DNA of 64,000 bases, from NCBI RefSeq assembly GCF_018873765.1, contig NC_057924.1, positions 4,030,001-4,094,000 of the forward strand, given 5' to 3'. Of the stretch, positions 37,493 through 50,109 are shown piece after piece (the first letter of the stretch is position 1; each line of letters starts with the position of its first letter). The notes beneath the pieces were generated by a model. It saw nothing but the letters and a program-made list of their open reading frames with translations, did no database searches and was not told the origin of the DNA. A program made the position numbers and the translations under genes. This stretch comes from Telopea speciosissima. Its lineage: Eukaryota; Streptophyta; Magnoliopsida; Proteales; Proteaceae.

Positions 37493-40400
37493 ATGTCTTC
37501 CCCAGACAAGAATCCCTTCACCTGTCCCACTGGAGGCATACTTTCGCTCTTTTTTCTGAACTGTTCTTCCGGTCCCGGCTCCGATGATGACGACTCTGAT
37601 GGCCCTCAGGAGAACTACAATGGCGGAGAGCAGAGGTTCCACCCACCTTAATCTTTTCTTTCTTGTATTCCTTTTCAAAAGAAACTGACAAACTAGTGAA
37701 ATTTCTTTTCGTTCTTGATGAAGAGTTTGCTTCTGCATAATTCTAAAACTTAATTGGTTGCTAATGTCCACGCTATGGTGGTTTGTTGGATATTTTTCTC
37801 TTTGAATTATTCCTTTCCTGCTCTGTCTTGAGGACCGATAGCTCAGACAAGCAAGAGGTCAGCAGTCTTGATCATTTTAAGTTCCCTTTTCAAGTTTCTT
37901 GGTTTCTGACGTCCAAGACACTTGTTCTTGTTAATTATCGTAACCCATTCACAATTTCTTTCTACGAGTAGCTCTCATGGGACGATTCTTTTTGGATGAA
38001 TCAAGTTTTAGTTTATCAGTAAATAAAGATTGAAGCAATGGTAAAGAAAAGAAATTGGAGTGTGGAAAATTTATTTTATGCAATGTGAAAATTACGAATG
38101 TGCTCAAGAATTTACATGATTATATGAACTCAAATTATCTTGTAGAATGGATTTACACTCGTCTCTGGAATTCAATTGGTTGGTGTCCTTGGATTCTGAG
38201 GAAGCACCTGTCCATTCTGTCAACCTATAATGTCTCCACAAATCCTTGGTTTGGGCCTTGAAATTCCATTAGATATGCTCCTTCTCTGTTCTTGATATGC
38301 TCCTTCTCTGTTCTTTGTATAACCCTAGCACAATGGGTTGAAGGAAACAATCTTCTTACACAAAGCCTACTCAACTTCTTGTGTCTACATATTTGTTTCT
38401 TTTAACTGGATGGAATTTTTAATTCTCTCTTTCTCTCTCCCTTTCTGAGAATTCATGCTGAACTTTTTCTATTATCTGAAGCTCATTTGTTTTCACTTAA
38501 GACTGAAAACAAGTTAGATAGAAAGGTTGGTGAATTTGATCCTTTTTAGTTATGATTTTTCCTCCTAGTGATAAAACACCCTCTTCCTCGGTGGGATTCT
38601 GCCCTCTGTTTCTCAATAACCAGATCCCATGTTGACAAAGGTTGGGCTTTTTCTTCTATAGGTATCTCTGGCAAAGGGGCAGCTTTCTCACTGAGCACCC
38701 ATTTTGCTGGTTGAGTCACCTTCAGTATTAATTGGCACATTGGATTAGATTGGATCGTTAGCCCGATAGAGAGTTCAAATCCTAAGCATGGAGTGAACTT
38801 GGGTTTTCCTATTTGCAATTTTGGCGAGCTGATTCATGTGGCTTGTTACTTGGATAACCATGGCAGTGAAAAATTATCTTCTATTTATGTTGATTACAAT
38901 TAGGGTATTGAGCACGAGATAGTACATGTAAGAGTTCATCATTGTTAGGTTGTTGGAGGAGCTCTTCTGTCCAGCCAGGGGGATAACATTGAATGAAATC
39001 CTGATTTGATGCATCTCTCTACTAGGCCTTTGATTGGACATTGGAGTCAAACTTACTCATCCTTTGGTGGGAATCTTGGAGATCTCTTGTTTCCTTATTT
39101 GCTTATTGGAGCCAATTTTGGGTTCCTTTTCCACATGGAATTTACCCTCATGGGTTAGTGATTTGAAATCTATAGTTTCGAGTAGTTCTTGAAGCTGTTA
39201 ATGGCTACTGTGGTGTTCCTAAGGAGGAAAAGAAAGATGGGCTAGAAACCTTACCTTGATTCCAACCCCTTAGGCTGGAATTTTAGGGGGACTGGTCACC
39301 AGTCAACTGTATTGACCTGCCAAGTTTCATTAATTTTATTTGCATTTGATGTTTTCCTTTTAATAGTTGATCCACCATAGTTCGATGGTTTGATGCCAAT
39401 GTTATCAGCATGAAAAAGATTTTTTTTTTCTTTAAATATCTTGTAGCTGGCTAACATTGATATTAATATTTATATTTTCCAGTGGCACGCTCGTTCAAGA
39501 TCTTTCTAAAGGTGACTATGTTGATGCCTTATTCAATCAAATTAGGCAGTCGGGAGTTGCTGTGCAAGGATCTATTGAAAGTCTTCATCCATACTCAAAC
39601 TCAAGAAGCTTTACTGCCTTTACTGGAACAGGATGGCTTCTCTCTGGTGAAACAGTACAATCTGCTCCTCAGCCACCTGAGGTTATTGTTCACCATATAA
39701 CTTTTTGGCCCAATGGATTCAGAGTAAATGATGACCCTTTGAGGAGGTTTGATGATCCAGAAAATGCATCTTTCTTGAAGGTAGTAACAGATGGGGATTC
39801 TGTGGTATAGTGCTTTGTTCAGTATGATTTTGCAATTGGAATCTTTGTCAAGCATTCTCAATGAAGGTTTTCCATTCCACTATTTGAAGCCATGACAGCT
39901 GTTAGCTCTTAAGCACTAAATGTCCCTTCTCACTAAAATTTGCATCTGACATGTTGTTCCTTTATTAAAAATTAAAAATAGAAAGGTATCATGGTGGCAT
40001 TTTTTTCATTTCTTTGAGGTTATCCCCCTTTTCTATCACGCTTCCTTCCCCCCCCCCCCCCTAAGAAATTGCACACATTGCCAAGTCATCTGAAAAGAAA
40101 GGTCGGGGGGGGAGAGAGGGGACAAAAGTGAAGATAACATATATTGGAACAGGTCACTGTAGATGGTATTGATAGTAATGATCATATGTACTTATGCTTC
40201 GTTGATTTTCACCATCCAGAGTATCAGGAACTCTAAGTGTCCAGAAGAGCTTAAGCCAGCACATAAGAGTACTGCAATTCAAATTTATCTTATCCGAGAG
40301 GAGGAAAATTTCACTGTGAGTCTATAATTTTTTCTCCTCCATCTTGTGAATTTCAGTCCATCTTTTACCTTATACCTTGTTTTTTATTCCCTTGCAGGAA

Positions 40401-41120
40401 CCACAGAAGCAACACATTCCATTTCATCGTTTGGGAAGAACATTAAGTGGTAGCACTACATCTGCAGTACCTCCTAAGCCATCGCCTCCTCTCAACTCCA
40501 CTCCACCCCCATTTCAGGGTGTGGGAAGAACATTAGGTGGTAGCCCCACATCTGCAGTACCTCCAGAGCCATCATCGCCTCCTCCCAACTCTGCTCCACC
40601 CCCATCTATGGGCCTGGTTGTAGATGAAAATTTGCCATCGACTTCAATTCAGCTTAGGTTGGCTGATGGCCCAATTATGGTTGCACGATTTAACTATCAC
40701 CATACCATCAGCGATATCTATGCCTTCATTGAAGCATCAAGGCCTCTCAACTCCACTCCACCCCCATTTCAGGGTGTGGGAAGAAGATTAGGTGGTAGCA
40801 CCACATCTGCAGTACCTCCTGAGCCATCATCGCCTCCTCTCAACTCCGCTCCACCCCCATCCATGGGCCTGGTTGTAGATGAAAATTTGCCATCAACTTC
40901 GATTCAGCTTAGGTTGGCTGATGGCACACGTATGGTTGCACGATTTAACTATCACCATACCATCAGTGATATCCGTGCCTTCATTGAAGCATTAAGGCCT
41001 GGAGGGCCAGGTACTTATCAGTTGCAGACAGTAGGGTTCCCTCCTAAGCAACTCAATGATATGACTCAGACAGTAGAGCAGGCAGGGCTTGGTAACTCAG
41101 TGGTCATCCAAAAATTGTAA
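37493..41120 (+). CDS. PUX4: PUX4/p47-like UBX-domain protein with internal duplication
   Basis: Exons 37493-37635, 39483-39780, 40220-40315 and 40398-41120 give 419 aa with consistent phases. Proteins of this family bind the AAA ATPase CDC48/p97 and tune its assembly or substrate use. In order: an acidic N-terminus ([13 protein letters not shown]); [20 protein letters not shown], a family signature; a SEP domain at about 115-178 ([20 protein letters not shown]); SHP-type segments around F188, F218 and F303 (pattern F-x-G-V-G-R-T-L-G); a half UBX domain (about 260-294); and a complete UBX domain (345-419) with FPPK at 393-396. A 255-bp (85-codon) tandem duplication, 40488-40742 and 40743-40997, makes the extra SHP and half UBX, so the protein exceeds the usual ~300 aa. 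The N-terminal [10 protein letters not shown] differs from the GGIRTLSDLNR I expect. It may be a diverged paralogue. Confidence 0.87.
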
Positions 41121-42640
41121 AGGTATGGCAAGTTCTGATCAGATTTATGGCTTTTAAGACACTACTAGTTTTATCATTGTTTGATGAGGTAGAATAATTG
41201 TAAGGAAGAGTACTTGTGAATACCCGAAAAGTATCTCCACGGCTCCACCCCAATGTATCTTTCAAGGAGCAACATACCTCAAAACTGTGATGGTACAGTA
41301 AGTGAAAGTTTATTAAAAATACTTCAAAATTAATCACTCTTTGTTAAATGAATGTTAGACTCTGAGAATACCATATGGACCAAGTGTTTTCTTCCCCTAC
41401 CTTATGTTCTCCTTTTTATTATTGTTATTGTTATTATTATTATTATTGTAGCAGATGATCTGTACCATTAGGGTTTAATGCGAGTCATCAGACCTTGCCC
41501 CATCTCAGAGTACCCTGCAGCAAGAGTGCAAGACTGGGTGGAGCAGTCCGGTTCGATCTTTGTCATATAAGCACTAAGCAGTTAGTTGCTTGGTAGTGTT
41601 TGGGTCTGTAGGTGTTTGTTTCAATACCTCAAGAAGCATATGCATTGCCTGTCATTTCCTTAAGCTTAAAGTTCTGGTGGTCTGGTTATAATTTCATCAC
41701 ATATGAGAAGGAAAATGAGATGGGTAAGGGTATTGTATTAAAAAGGAAAAGATTGTAATCCGAGGTCTGCATTTTTCATCTTACATAATGCCCTTTTCAT
41801 TGCACAAAAGGTGCTTTGGAAGTGTATAACTCCACTTTTTTCTTTTCCATCCAACCAAACGATCCTTAGATGCACTACAGTTTCTTTTGAATGGATTACA
41901 ATGAGAGTAGGTGGATGTGTGGGTGGAATGTGGTGTTGGAGGAATGTATTCTTGGTCTCTCTTTTTCCTTTTTTTAGCATGCATTCTCATAATAGATTTT
42001 GTGTCTAGACAGTATTCTGAAACTTGATTCTTCTTTAATTTCTCACTTCAGAAAAATCTATTCCGATAATACGTACGAAACACAGCCTAAGAGCACGTGA
42101 TATTGTGTTATAATGTATCTCATGTCTTCTCAAGGGTCTCCGAATTTGAAATATTTGTGCAGATGTGTTAAATTCTTTTGTGGGTACTAGTCCTAAGTTA
42201 TGCTTATCTTTCCTAACTTCTCACTATTGCTATTTTAAGTCTACACCGGGTTCTTTGAGCTCTTTCAACTTGAATTAAATCACCCCTTTGTATTGGAGCA
42301 CTCAAAAGCCTTTGTTGCTCATGTTCATTCCACCTCAAACAACTTTCTTGCAACTTGAATTAGCTTTAATTTATTTGGACCGTGTTACCCTTCACCTAAG
42401 ATGAAAAGAGAACCTCTTAATCCACGGAATCTGACTTGACCCTCTAATGGGGATTTAAAAAAGGTATTTCGGACCTTTGTAGGGAATTATGATAACATCC
42501 ACTATTCCAGGTGTCCAATTATAGTGTCAACTCACCTTGGATGAAGAGATTCTCTCTTCACCTTAGGTGGCTGAAAATTTTCTTCAATTATTTTTGGGTT
42601 TTCTAAGATAATTTTACCCTCCTCCCCCACCCCACCTTCT
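41121..42640. other. 3' flank of the PUX gene; no gene seen
   Basis: The stretch includes a (TTA)n tract near 41418-41450. The short frames at 41738-42008 are unrecognised. Confidence 0.4.
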
Positions 42641-42809
42641 CCCGCGGGATGAATAATTATCACCTCCAATTCCTCCAATTTCTCTAATAGGGGGGAGTGG
42701 ACCCCACCTTGGGCAGTGTTTTAAGGCAGGGGGTGGGGTGGTCATTTCTGCCCCCATATGAGGAATTGGAGGGGGCAGCGAATTGGAGGGGATAACGATT
42801 CCCCCGCGG
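42641..42809. mobile_element. Hairpin MITE family A, copy 1
   Basis: The left end reads CCGCGGGATGAATAATTATC then ACCTCCAATTCC. The right end, reversed, reads CCGCGGGGGAATCGTTATCC then CCTCCAATTC, so the ends form inverted repeats of about 30 bp with a few differences. The centre holds GGGGGGAGTGGACCCCACCT and GGGCAGTG. It has relatives at 44494-44660 and 52842-53013 and a part copy near 44773-44843. There is no coding frame. Confidence 0.65.
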
Positions 42810-44493
42810 ATAACCTACATGTAAACCTGAAACTCCGAAGTGAAAACCACCCAAGTGGAACATGGATTTTGCAGGTCATGTTCATGTGAACTATTGCAAT
42901 CTCTGGTTTGGTTCAATGTGTACCAACCATGCATTCATGTAATTCTGAAGTGGCTCGCTGGTTGAACAAAGTAGACCCAGAAGTGGTTCCTTTTTTGGTT
43001 GGGCAGGCTGGAAGCATAGTAGTCTAAGCTCAACCCAAAGTCCAGGAGTGAGCCCAACCCAAACCCAATCGGGCCTTGGATTTAAGTTTGCCCCGCTAAA
43101 GCCCAACATTTTTTAAAAAAAAATTTATTTAAGCCTGTATTTCGGGCTCAGATTCTATTCAGATTGTCTCAGGCTCTCAGGTTGGTTTTGGGTTACAAAG
43201 GCATCAATTTGGCCCATGCCTGACCATAAAATCTATTTTCTTAGCCTGTGTCCAACCCTAGTACGGATCTAAAAGGGAAGGTGCTAAAATTGGGGGACAT
43301 TTGCTCCTTGAGTCTTTCTCCTTTTGTTCCCGACCAGGGTTTAAAAAAAAGGAATTGGATCGGCCGAGTTGGCTAATTTGAGTTAGAATTGGCTGAGCTC
43401 AACCCGATCCAAGCAGCTTCGAATTGGCTTCTCTGTATTGCTTTTCTAGGATTTTGCCTTATCTGATAGCTTTCGATTCGATTCTGGCAGATTCTGATCT
43501 GATTCGGATCGGAATTGGCTGGACTCAATTCAAACCTTATTTCCAAACTCATACTGCCAAAAAGAGGCAAAAAGATCCCCACGACATCAAAGTGATGATT
43601 CCTTCCTAGACCCTATCACACAATAAGTCATGGGGCCCATATTGATACTCTCTCCATAACCCCTTATTGAATGAATTCATATCCTGTCTTCTCATTGCTG
43701 TAGTTTCCCACTTTGACATTCGTAGGAACCTCTGCCGTGGATTTAGTGCATGGTATTGGATCAGGTATCGACTCTCTCAAAAACCGATACGATACTAATA
43801 CAGATCGGCGTGAGCCCGATTGGATCAGATTACTTTGTCCCTGATTTTTCTTTTAAAAAAAGTAGGTTTTTTTACTGTTTTACCCCTTGTCCACATTGTT
43901 CCACCGATCTAAGATCTATGGCTAGCGATACCAATATGGATTGCCTGATATACCCCCCATCCCCCGAAAAGGAAAAAAAAAAAAAAAAAAAAACAATAGG
44001 AATCATTATGTATGCCAAATGGCATGTGTTCAATGGACTCAAAAGTAGCCATATATAAGTAGGTTAAGTGATGAATGACAACAGGTGGGGGGGTGTGTGT
44101 GTGTCTATCAAATCTGCCACGCCAAATTTGTACGTGAAAGATTCCTGGCCCATGAAAACACTCTTTCCATCCTTTTTTTTTTTTGACTGGACGGCCCACG
44201 GACGAGAAACCCTTCTTCTGCCCATGAGAATATATTCTCTACTTATTTCGACTCTGCAGGGTGTGTGTTAGTGAGTTGTAAACTCGTGAAAGGATGGAAT
44301 GTCCTCTTCTTGTCCCACCATTGAAATTAGATTGATAGCTTCAGCTTGTAATGCTCTAATATTTGTAGAAAGGAATGGCTTAAGGTGTCCTTTCCTTTCC
44401 TTTCTAAGGACAGAATCCCTAGGAAGGACATTGATCATTGAATAGACCCAACTTGCAGTGCCATATAAGTAAGTATCCCTTGTTTCTTGGATC
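42810..44493. other. Intergenic repeats, no gene
   Basis: Positions 42900-43270 and 43340-43540 are rich in iterated short motifs (CCCAACC, GATTCGATTC, GGATCGG), like hAT-type MITE bodies. Positions 43750-43935 are a GATACC-type repeat next to an A-run at 43974-43993. A (GT)n tract lies at 44094-44103. No exon was recognised. Confidence 0.4.
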
Positions 44494-44660
44494 TTTATCA
44501 CCTCCAGTTTACTGACCGGCCCAGTTCCCCAGTTCCTCTAACAAAGGGGGGCTGAAATGACCTCTCTACCCATGCCCAAACACCCTGCCCGGATGGGGTC
44601 CACCATCCCCTATTAGAGGAACTGGGAAGCGGCCGGTCAAGAACCGGAGGTGATAATTTT
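44494..44660. mobile_element. Hairpin MITE family A, copy 2
   Basis: The ends TTATCACCTCCAGTT and, reversed, AATTATCACCTCCGGTTCTT are inverted. GACCGGCC...GTTCCTCTAA on the left pairs with TTAGAGGAACTGGG...GGCCGGTC on the right. The core CAAACACCCTGCCCGGATGG matches the other copies. Confidence 0.6.
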
Positions 44661-45617
44661 CCTTGTTTCTTTGGCCATCTAAGGGTGTCAATTGGGCAAT
44701 TCGGTTTTGATCGCGTTGAATGGGTTTCGGTCTATTATTGGGTTACCCAAAACTAAACTGTTAAGGTTTAATTTCTCATAGGCAGGATCGAAATGACCAC
44801 CCTACCCACTGCCCGGACACCCTGCCCGGATGGGATCCACGCCTTGCCTGTGTGAAGCTGCAAGGGCAGGCGGCAGTAGAGAATCCCAATTGGGGTTTGG
44901 AACCCTATAAGTTAAACAATGACATTAGGATTTTGAGCATTAATCATACCTGATCCTATGTGTTCCAAAATCCACACCCAACAACTTCACCACTAATACT
45001 CAAATCCGATTCTATGAGCAGATGGAAAAAGGAGAAAACCAAAGTGGCTTCTAGAGCTGGAAAGGGAGGAGATAGAAAATTTGGGTAAATTAAAGTAAGA
45101 ACAAAACAAGCAATGGTTTGAGTAACTGAGGAAGTTTTTTGTCTACGATAGAATCTCTTCATCCATGGTGATTTGGTGTTATGACTCGATTCTTGGGATC
45201 GTGAGTTAACTCTCACCTCTATGTTCAAGATACCTTTCCTTGGTCAAGGGTCAATCTCGTGACTGAAAAGATTCTTTCTTCATTATAGCTAGCCTTATAG
45301 ATAAAGGAAAACTCGGGTCCTTTAGATAAAATCTTTTTCTCAAAACTGCTTTGAAGGTTGACGAATGATTTCATAATACAACAGTTCTTCTATGTAGGTA
45401 TGGCGTTCCCCCTTGACATTCTTAATGTCGAGCTAAGTGACTTCGCTTGAGTTGAGCATGCCACACCGCATCGTTTGGCAAGAGTTGGGACAGGATTTGG
45501 AAGCCATAGTATCAATGACCAAAGTGAACACGATTAGCCGATAAGAAGGCTCTGAAAGCCCTATCTAAGTAAAGTTGCATCAATCAATAAATCTTTGTTA
45601 GATAAAGCAAACGATTT

Positions 45618-45903
45618 GTTCCGTGCAGGAAGGTTTCCCATCACACGACTCACCAACTTGATCTTTCCTAGGAACCGTATATCCGAACAAGCTTGGAAAA
45701 AGAGGTTTACTACCGCTAACACCACACTTAGCAAAGTGACCCTCTTCCTTGACATTATTCGTTCCGTGCAAGAAGGTTTCCCATCACACGACTCACCAAC
45801 TTGATCCTTCCTGAGAACTGTATGTCCGAACAAGCTTGGAAAAAGAGGTTTACTACTGCTAACACCACACTTAGCAAAGTGACCCTCCTCCTTGACATTA
45901 GGT
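45618..45903. repeat. 143-bp tandem duplication
   Basis: The copies at 45618-45760 and 45761-45903 share GTTCCGTGCA, AGAAGG/GGAAGG, TTTCCCATCACACGACTCAC and GAACAAGCTTGGAAAAAGAG. They differ at about eight positions. A minus-strand open frame of 117 codons spans both but changes frame between copies (143 is not a multiple of three), arguing against coding. The surrounding 45.2-46.3 kb is not recognised. Confidence 0.75.
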
Positions 45904-47020
45904 CCCTTGCCCACTTTACTCTAAACAAGCACCTATGAGCTTTTAAATGATGGTATTGCTAGTTAAAACTGGTGTTACGGACGAACCTATTCTCCATGTG
46001 AGTGCTTACACCCTCAGTACAAGGATCCAACGAATAGCTAGGCATATTGATGATCCCTGACTACAACATCCCTATTGATGAAACACCTAAGCATCCCCTG
46101 ATTGGTGCACTCCTTATGTTGCTTGCTCAAAGAACCATCTCCCTTTACGAAATTAGATCAAACCAAACCTATTAATCCAAAAGGCGACAACTAGATAAAA
46201 GAGAAGCCTAAGTAGGCGAACACGATTGGCGATCAATGAGGGAGTTTGCGTCATGGTTCAGATCATTTTGATTGAAAGACCATGATTGTACAGACAAAGG
46301 AAAATAATAAAATACCCCCTCATAGGGATTTTATTTCTATTTATTTTTCTCTTTTTTTTTTTAAATAATTAATTAAAAAATCATATAAGGAGACATACAA
46401 GTGCTCAAAAAACCTTTTCCCAAAAATTTCTCCTTAAATCAAAAGGAGGACAATTCCACTTTCCCGATCTCAACACTGGTTTAACTCAATTTTTAAAACT
46501 ATGGTTTTCTTTTTGTATAAGTTCAAGAGCCCACAAGAGGCCATACAAGACCCACTGAGGGAGCAAGATAGAGACCCACGGAGGGACCAGCAGGACCCAA
46601 AGGGTCACACTTCTTGGAAAGTAATTAAAGTATTGCATAATTATTCTGTGACTTAGATGCCGTTAAGGGCCGGACTTGATCCATTGACCAAGTCCCTGAG
46701 CACTTTCATGAGGAAGCAATGCCGAACCACCAGAGCAAGCCCCTGCCCGAATCAACAACTGTGGTTTGGATCAATGGATTTCCTGTGGGTTATACAATAT
46801 ATGGTGATATGACTACCCACAATAGGAATAAATGTATGGTCTCTACACAAGCATCTTGGTCAATGGGTGAGTATGCTTGGGTATCTATGCAGGGGGTAGA
46901 AGCATTATCTCATGGTGCTCTATGAGAGAGCATAGGAAACACCATCAAGTAGAGATCTTTTTCCCTTTATTTTTTTACTAAAGGTAAAAAAAAAAAAAAA
47001 AAAAGGAGAAAGTTCTCTGT

Positions 47021-47155
47021 CCGAGAGTGTGGTCTATGCCAGGACTCCCATGAGTCTATCTCTCTTCTCCCCATTTGAAAAGACATCTCTGCCCCTTATT
47101 TCAAGGAGGAGAGAGATAGACACGTGGAAGTGCTGGCATAGGCCATACTCCTGGA
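47021..47155. mobile_element. Hairpin MITE family B, copy 1
   Basis: The left arm GAGTGTGGTCTATGCCAGGA, followed by CTCCCATGAGTCTATCTCTC, pairs with the right arm (GAGAGATAGACACGTGGAAG then TGCTGGCATAGGCCATACTC) across about 40 bp. A related copy is at 56096-56227. There is no coding capacity. Confidence 0.65.
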
Positions 47156-47190
47156 TAAAAAGCTACTTCCCAAAAAAAACATAGGCCAAA

Positions 47191-47300
47191 TATGTTCTCG
47201 ATTGCGCTCAGACACACGGGGGTAGGCTAAATGACCACCTACCCCCTGAATGACAGGCCCATGTGTCTGGGCACAGACTGCGTTGCACCACAATGAACAA
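47191..47300. mobile_element. Hairpin MITE family C, copy 1
   Basis: The left arm reads TGTTCTCGATTGCGCTCAGA then CACACGGGGGTAGG. The right arm inverts it: CCTACCCCC, CATGTGTCTGGGCACAGACT and GCGTTGCACC. Relatives lie at 50576-50693 and 51564-51703. Confidence 0.6.
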
Positions 47301-47961
47301 CAACACAAAAAATTATTAAATATCCACCTTCAACATTGCCATCAACCAGAGGAAAGGAGAACATGATCAAAGGGATTTTAAGTAGGGATCCACCATAGGC
47401 CCAAGAATTAATCTATAAAAAAAAAGAAAGATGGTAGAGGCATATTGAGATGATAAGGCCAAGCAAATCTTATAGGTCCCAGAATTGGGATTTGTAAGTT
47501 TGGATGGAAATCTTAGGGAAAGGGTGGCTAAAGGCATCTCACATATATTCTCACCTCAGCTATAACCTATAACCCCACATACATAGGCCATACCATAAGA
47601 TAGATAACAGATCGTCCACAAGACCGGAGATTGGGCATTGAAAAGAGAATATTGTCGGCCAAAAGACCCTTCATCCTATCCTATCAAACACCACCATCGA
47701 GAAATTTGTATTTTAGTCTCTAGGGTTTATCTTTGTATGGTGTCTGGTGTGTGGAATGTGGACCCTACCCTAAACCACTGACCAATCACCACACGACACG
47801 CCTGTACTTACTCCATGTTTGGCAACTCATTGTGTGTGCTAATGTGAGAGGCATGTGTGTGAGAGTGTAGGTATAGGCTTTTAGGATTAATGTCTCTTCA
47901 ATGCCTTCCAAATGCCTTTCAAATGCCTTCATGGATGTGATTCTTTTACACAAATCAGTCA

Positions 47962-48037
47962 CAACTCCACAACCCACAACCCACAACCCACAACCCACAA
48001 CCCACAATTCTAACTCACTCTCTCTCTCTCTCTCTCT
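47962..48037. repeat. CACAACC heptamer array followed by (CT)n
   Basis: Six or so head-to-tail CACAACC units lie at about 47965-48007, then a (CT)n tract at about 48017-48037. The heptamer is not the plant telomere unit (CCCTAAA), so this is a simple local expansion. Confidence 0.8.
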
Positions 48038-48918
48038 CATTTTAACACAAATCAATCACAACTCACAAGTCTCCTCTCTCCCTCTCTTCTCTCTCGGAGA
48101 AACAAATCAACAATAGGGTCTCATCCTCGAGATAAAAGAACAAAGAGAATGTTAGAAGTGTAGGCCAAGTCATGATATATTAATTTCTTCTTGGGTTTTT
48201 AAAAAGAGAAGGAACTCAACCCTAAAGTGAAAGAGTAATTCTGTTCAAACCTTGAAAGAACCCATTAAAATGAAGACTAGTTTTCCTTGTGGGAACAAAT
48301 ACAGATAGAGAAGATGAGAATATCAATTATCTTTGATATGATTTACATTCAATCAATGAAGGGTTGAGGGGACTGTTTGTGTGAGATTATTTAATAATAT
48401 ATGAAGAAGGGTTTCACTACCACACTATAGAGAAGACAACAAGAGGTGGGTTTTGTCTTCTCAATATTGGTTCACATATTTGAAAGGGATGTCTGAGGTG
48501 AACCACCACCTCCACTCTATCACCATTTTATGTGGATATCATGAATCTTGTGGCTCACCAAATCATGGATCTCTTTAATGAGGCAGGTATCTATATACTC
48601 TATAGTCTATACTGAACTGATGCATGAAATGCTAAGTTGCTAACCCTCCATTAATCAGATTATCTTTGAAGTTTTGAATGAAATTGTAGTCACTTCATGA
48701 GTACAGTTACATACCATCATTTTTATTTTATTTTTTTGTTAAAAGATCATAGATAGATACAAAAATTAATGATTGAGCATACCCAGACAAATACAATGAG
48801 AAAAGTTGATCAAAAACCCCCAGCTTTGGCATTGCCATCAACAGGGGCAACCAACCACTACTTAAAAATTTGAACCTAGGTCTCCATTGAACTTTTTTCT
48901 TTTGTTTTTTGATGGAAG

Positions 48919-49174
48919 CATGGTTTGAGGTGTCAGATCAGATCGGCCGATTTTGGCCAGATTGGATCAATATCGGCCGAGATCGATCCTGATACTGATT
49001 TAATCCAACTGTATGGATAGGGGTAAAGATGTAAAAAAAATAGTTTTTTTTTTTTGAATAAAAAAACAAGGACAAATGTGTCATATTTGCCTGAGTTTGA
49101 GTAATCCTGATCTGTATCGATCGATCCGATCCCAATCCAATCCAATCCAACCGATACCGAGATCACGAACCATG
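48919..49174. mobile_element. GATACC-rich hAT-type MITE with 8-bp duplication
   Basis: The left end starts CATGGTTTGAGGTGTCAGAT. The right end reversed reads CATGGTTCGTGATCTCGGTA. Flanks GATGGAAG (48911-48918) and AATGGAAG (49175-49182) match 7 of 8. The interior iterates GATCGGCC, GATCC and CCAATC motifs. It gives the TATCGG-type repeats of this window a plausible identity as non-autonomous hAT elements. Confidence 0.65.
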
Positions 49175-49182
49175 AATGGAAG

Positions 49183-50104
49183 ATCTACATTGTACTTAGT
49201 ACCAATTATGCATGAAAGAAAACCAATCTGTTTTAAATGCATTTAAACCCTAAATCCTAAACTCTACTATTAAAATTCTTAAATATTAGATTTCTATCTA
49301 GAGCATTTCAATTGAAACAAATTATAATTCTCAATTCTCTATAACACCTAGCTTTTCAGGAACAAGCAAATTAATCACAGTAATTTTCAATTCCACCCTA
49401 ATCATGTTTTTATATCTTCACATAAATCCACCAAAATAAAAATGCTGCAAGGAACCATTAGATGCCAAATGAATCACCCTATGATAACCCCATTTTTTTA
49501 TGCTCTACACTTTATAGTCATAATTAATGACCATCATTCCTATAAATTCTTGCTTCCTTTTAAGCCATAGGAACCCAAAGTGGCACCATATGATGAGAGA
49601 ATAAAGGCTATCAACTACTTATTAAAAAGTCTAAGTAGTATAAGCTAGCTAAGGTTTAATTTTCAAACTAGTTAAAACATTTTTAACAAGAAGAAACTCA
49701 TGATTAGGTTTGTCTTTAATTAGTAGTTAAAAACCAGTTAGATTAAAAGGAGATTTACTTTTCTGATAAAACCCAGAATTTTAAAAAAAGTGATCGTCAA
49801 GCTAGTTCTTGATGTTCTTATGTTCTATAGTTTAGGTATTGCAATTGTTCATTTGTTCATAATTAATGTTACTTTTTCTCCCACGCCCTTTTATGAGTGG
49901 GGCTGGGTAGTTGGAAAAAAGTTTTCCTTCCCCACATCATTCTAGGGTTCACAATCCCTTACAGGGTTTTAGTATGTTTTCGAATGCCCTTCCTATATAT
50001 TTTCTTGTGTGTCTAGTGATGAATGGATTTCCATTCGTGGCTTAATGAAAACTCAATTTGGGATAGTTTTTCTTTTTATTTTTTTAAGCAAAAGGTTTTT
50101 TCAC
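49183..50104. other. AT-rich intergenic stretch, nothing recognised
   Basis: No open frame of note, no inverted ends and no known repeat were seen. Confidence 0.4.
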
Positions 50105-50109
50105 AACCA

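Noticed and set aside
46719-46925. 68-codon plus-strand frame with protein-like composition
   Set aside because: No recognisable similarity, no splice partners, and it lies in repeat-rich intergenic DNA.
47965-48007. Heptamer array considered as interstitial telomere repeat
   Set aside because: The unit is CACAACC, not CCCTAAA or TTTAGGG.
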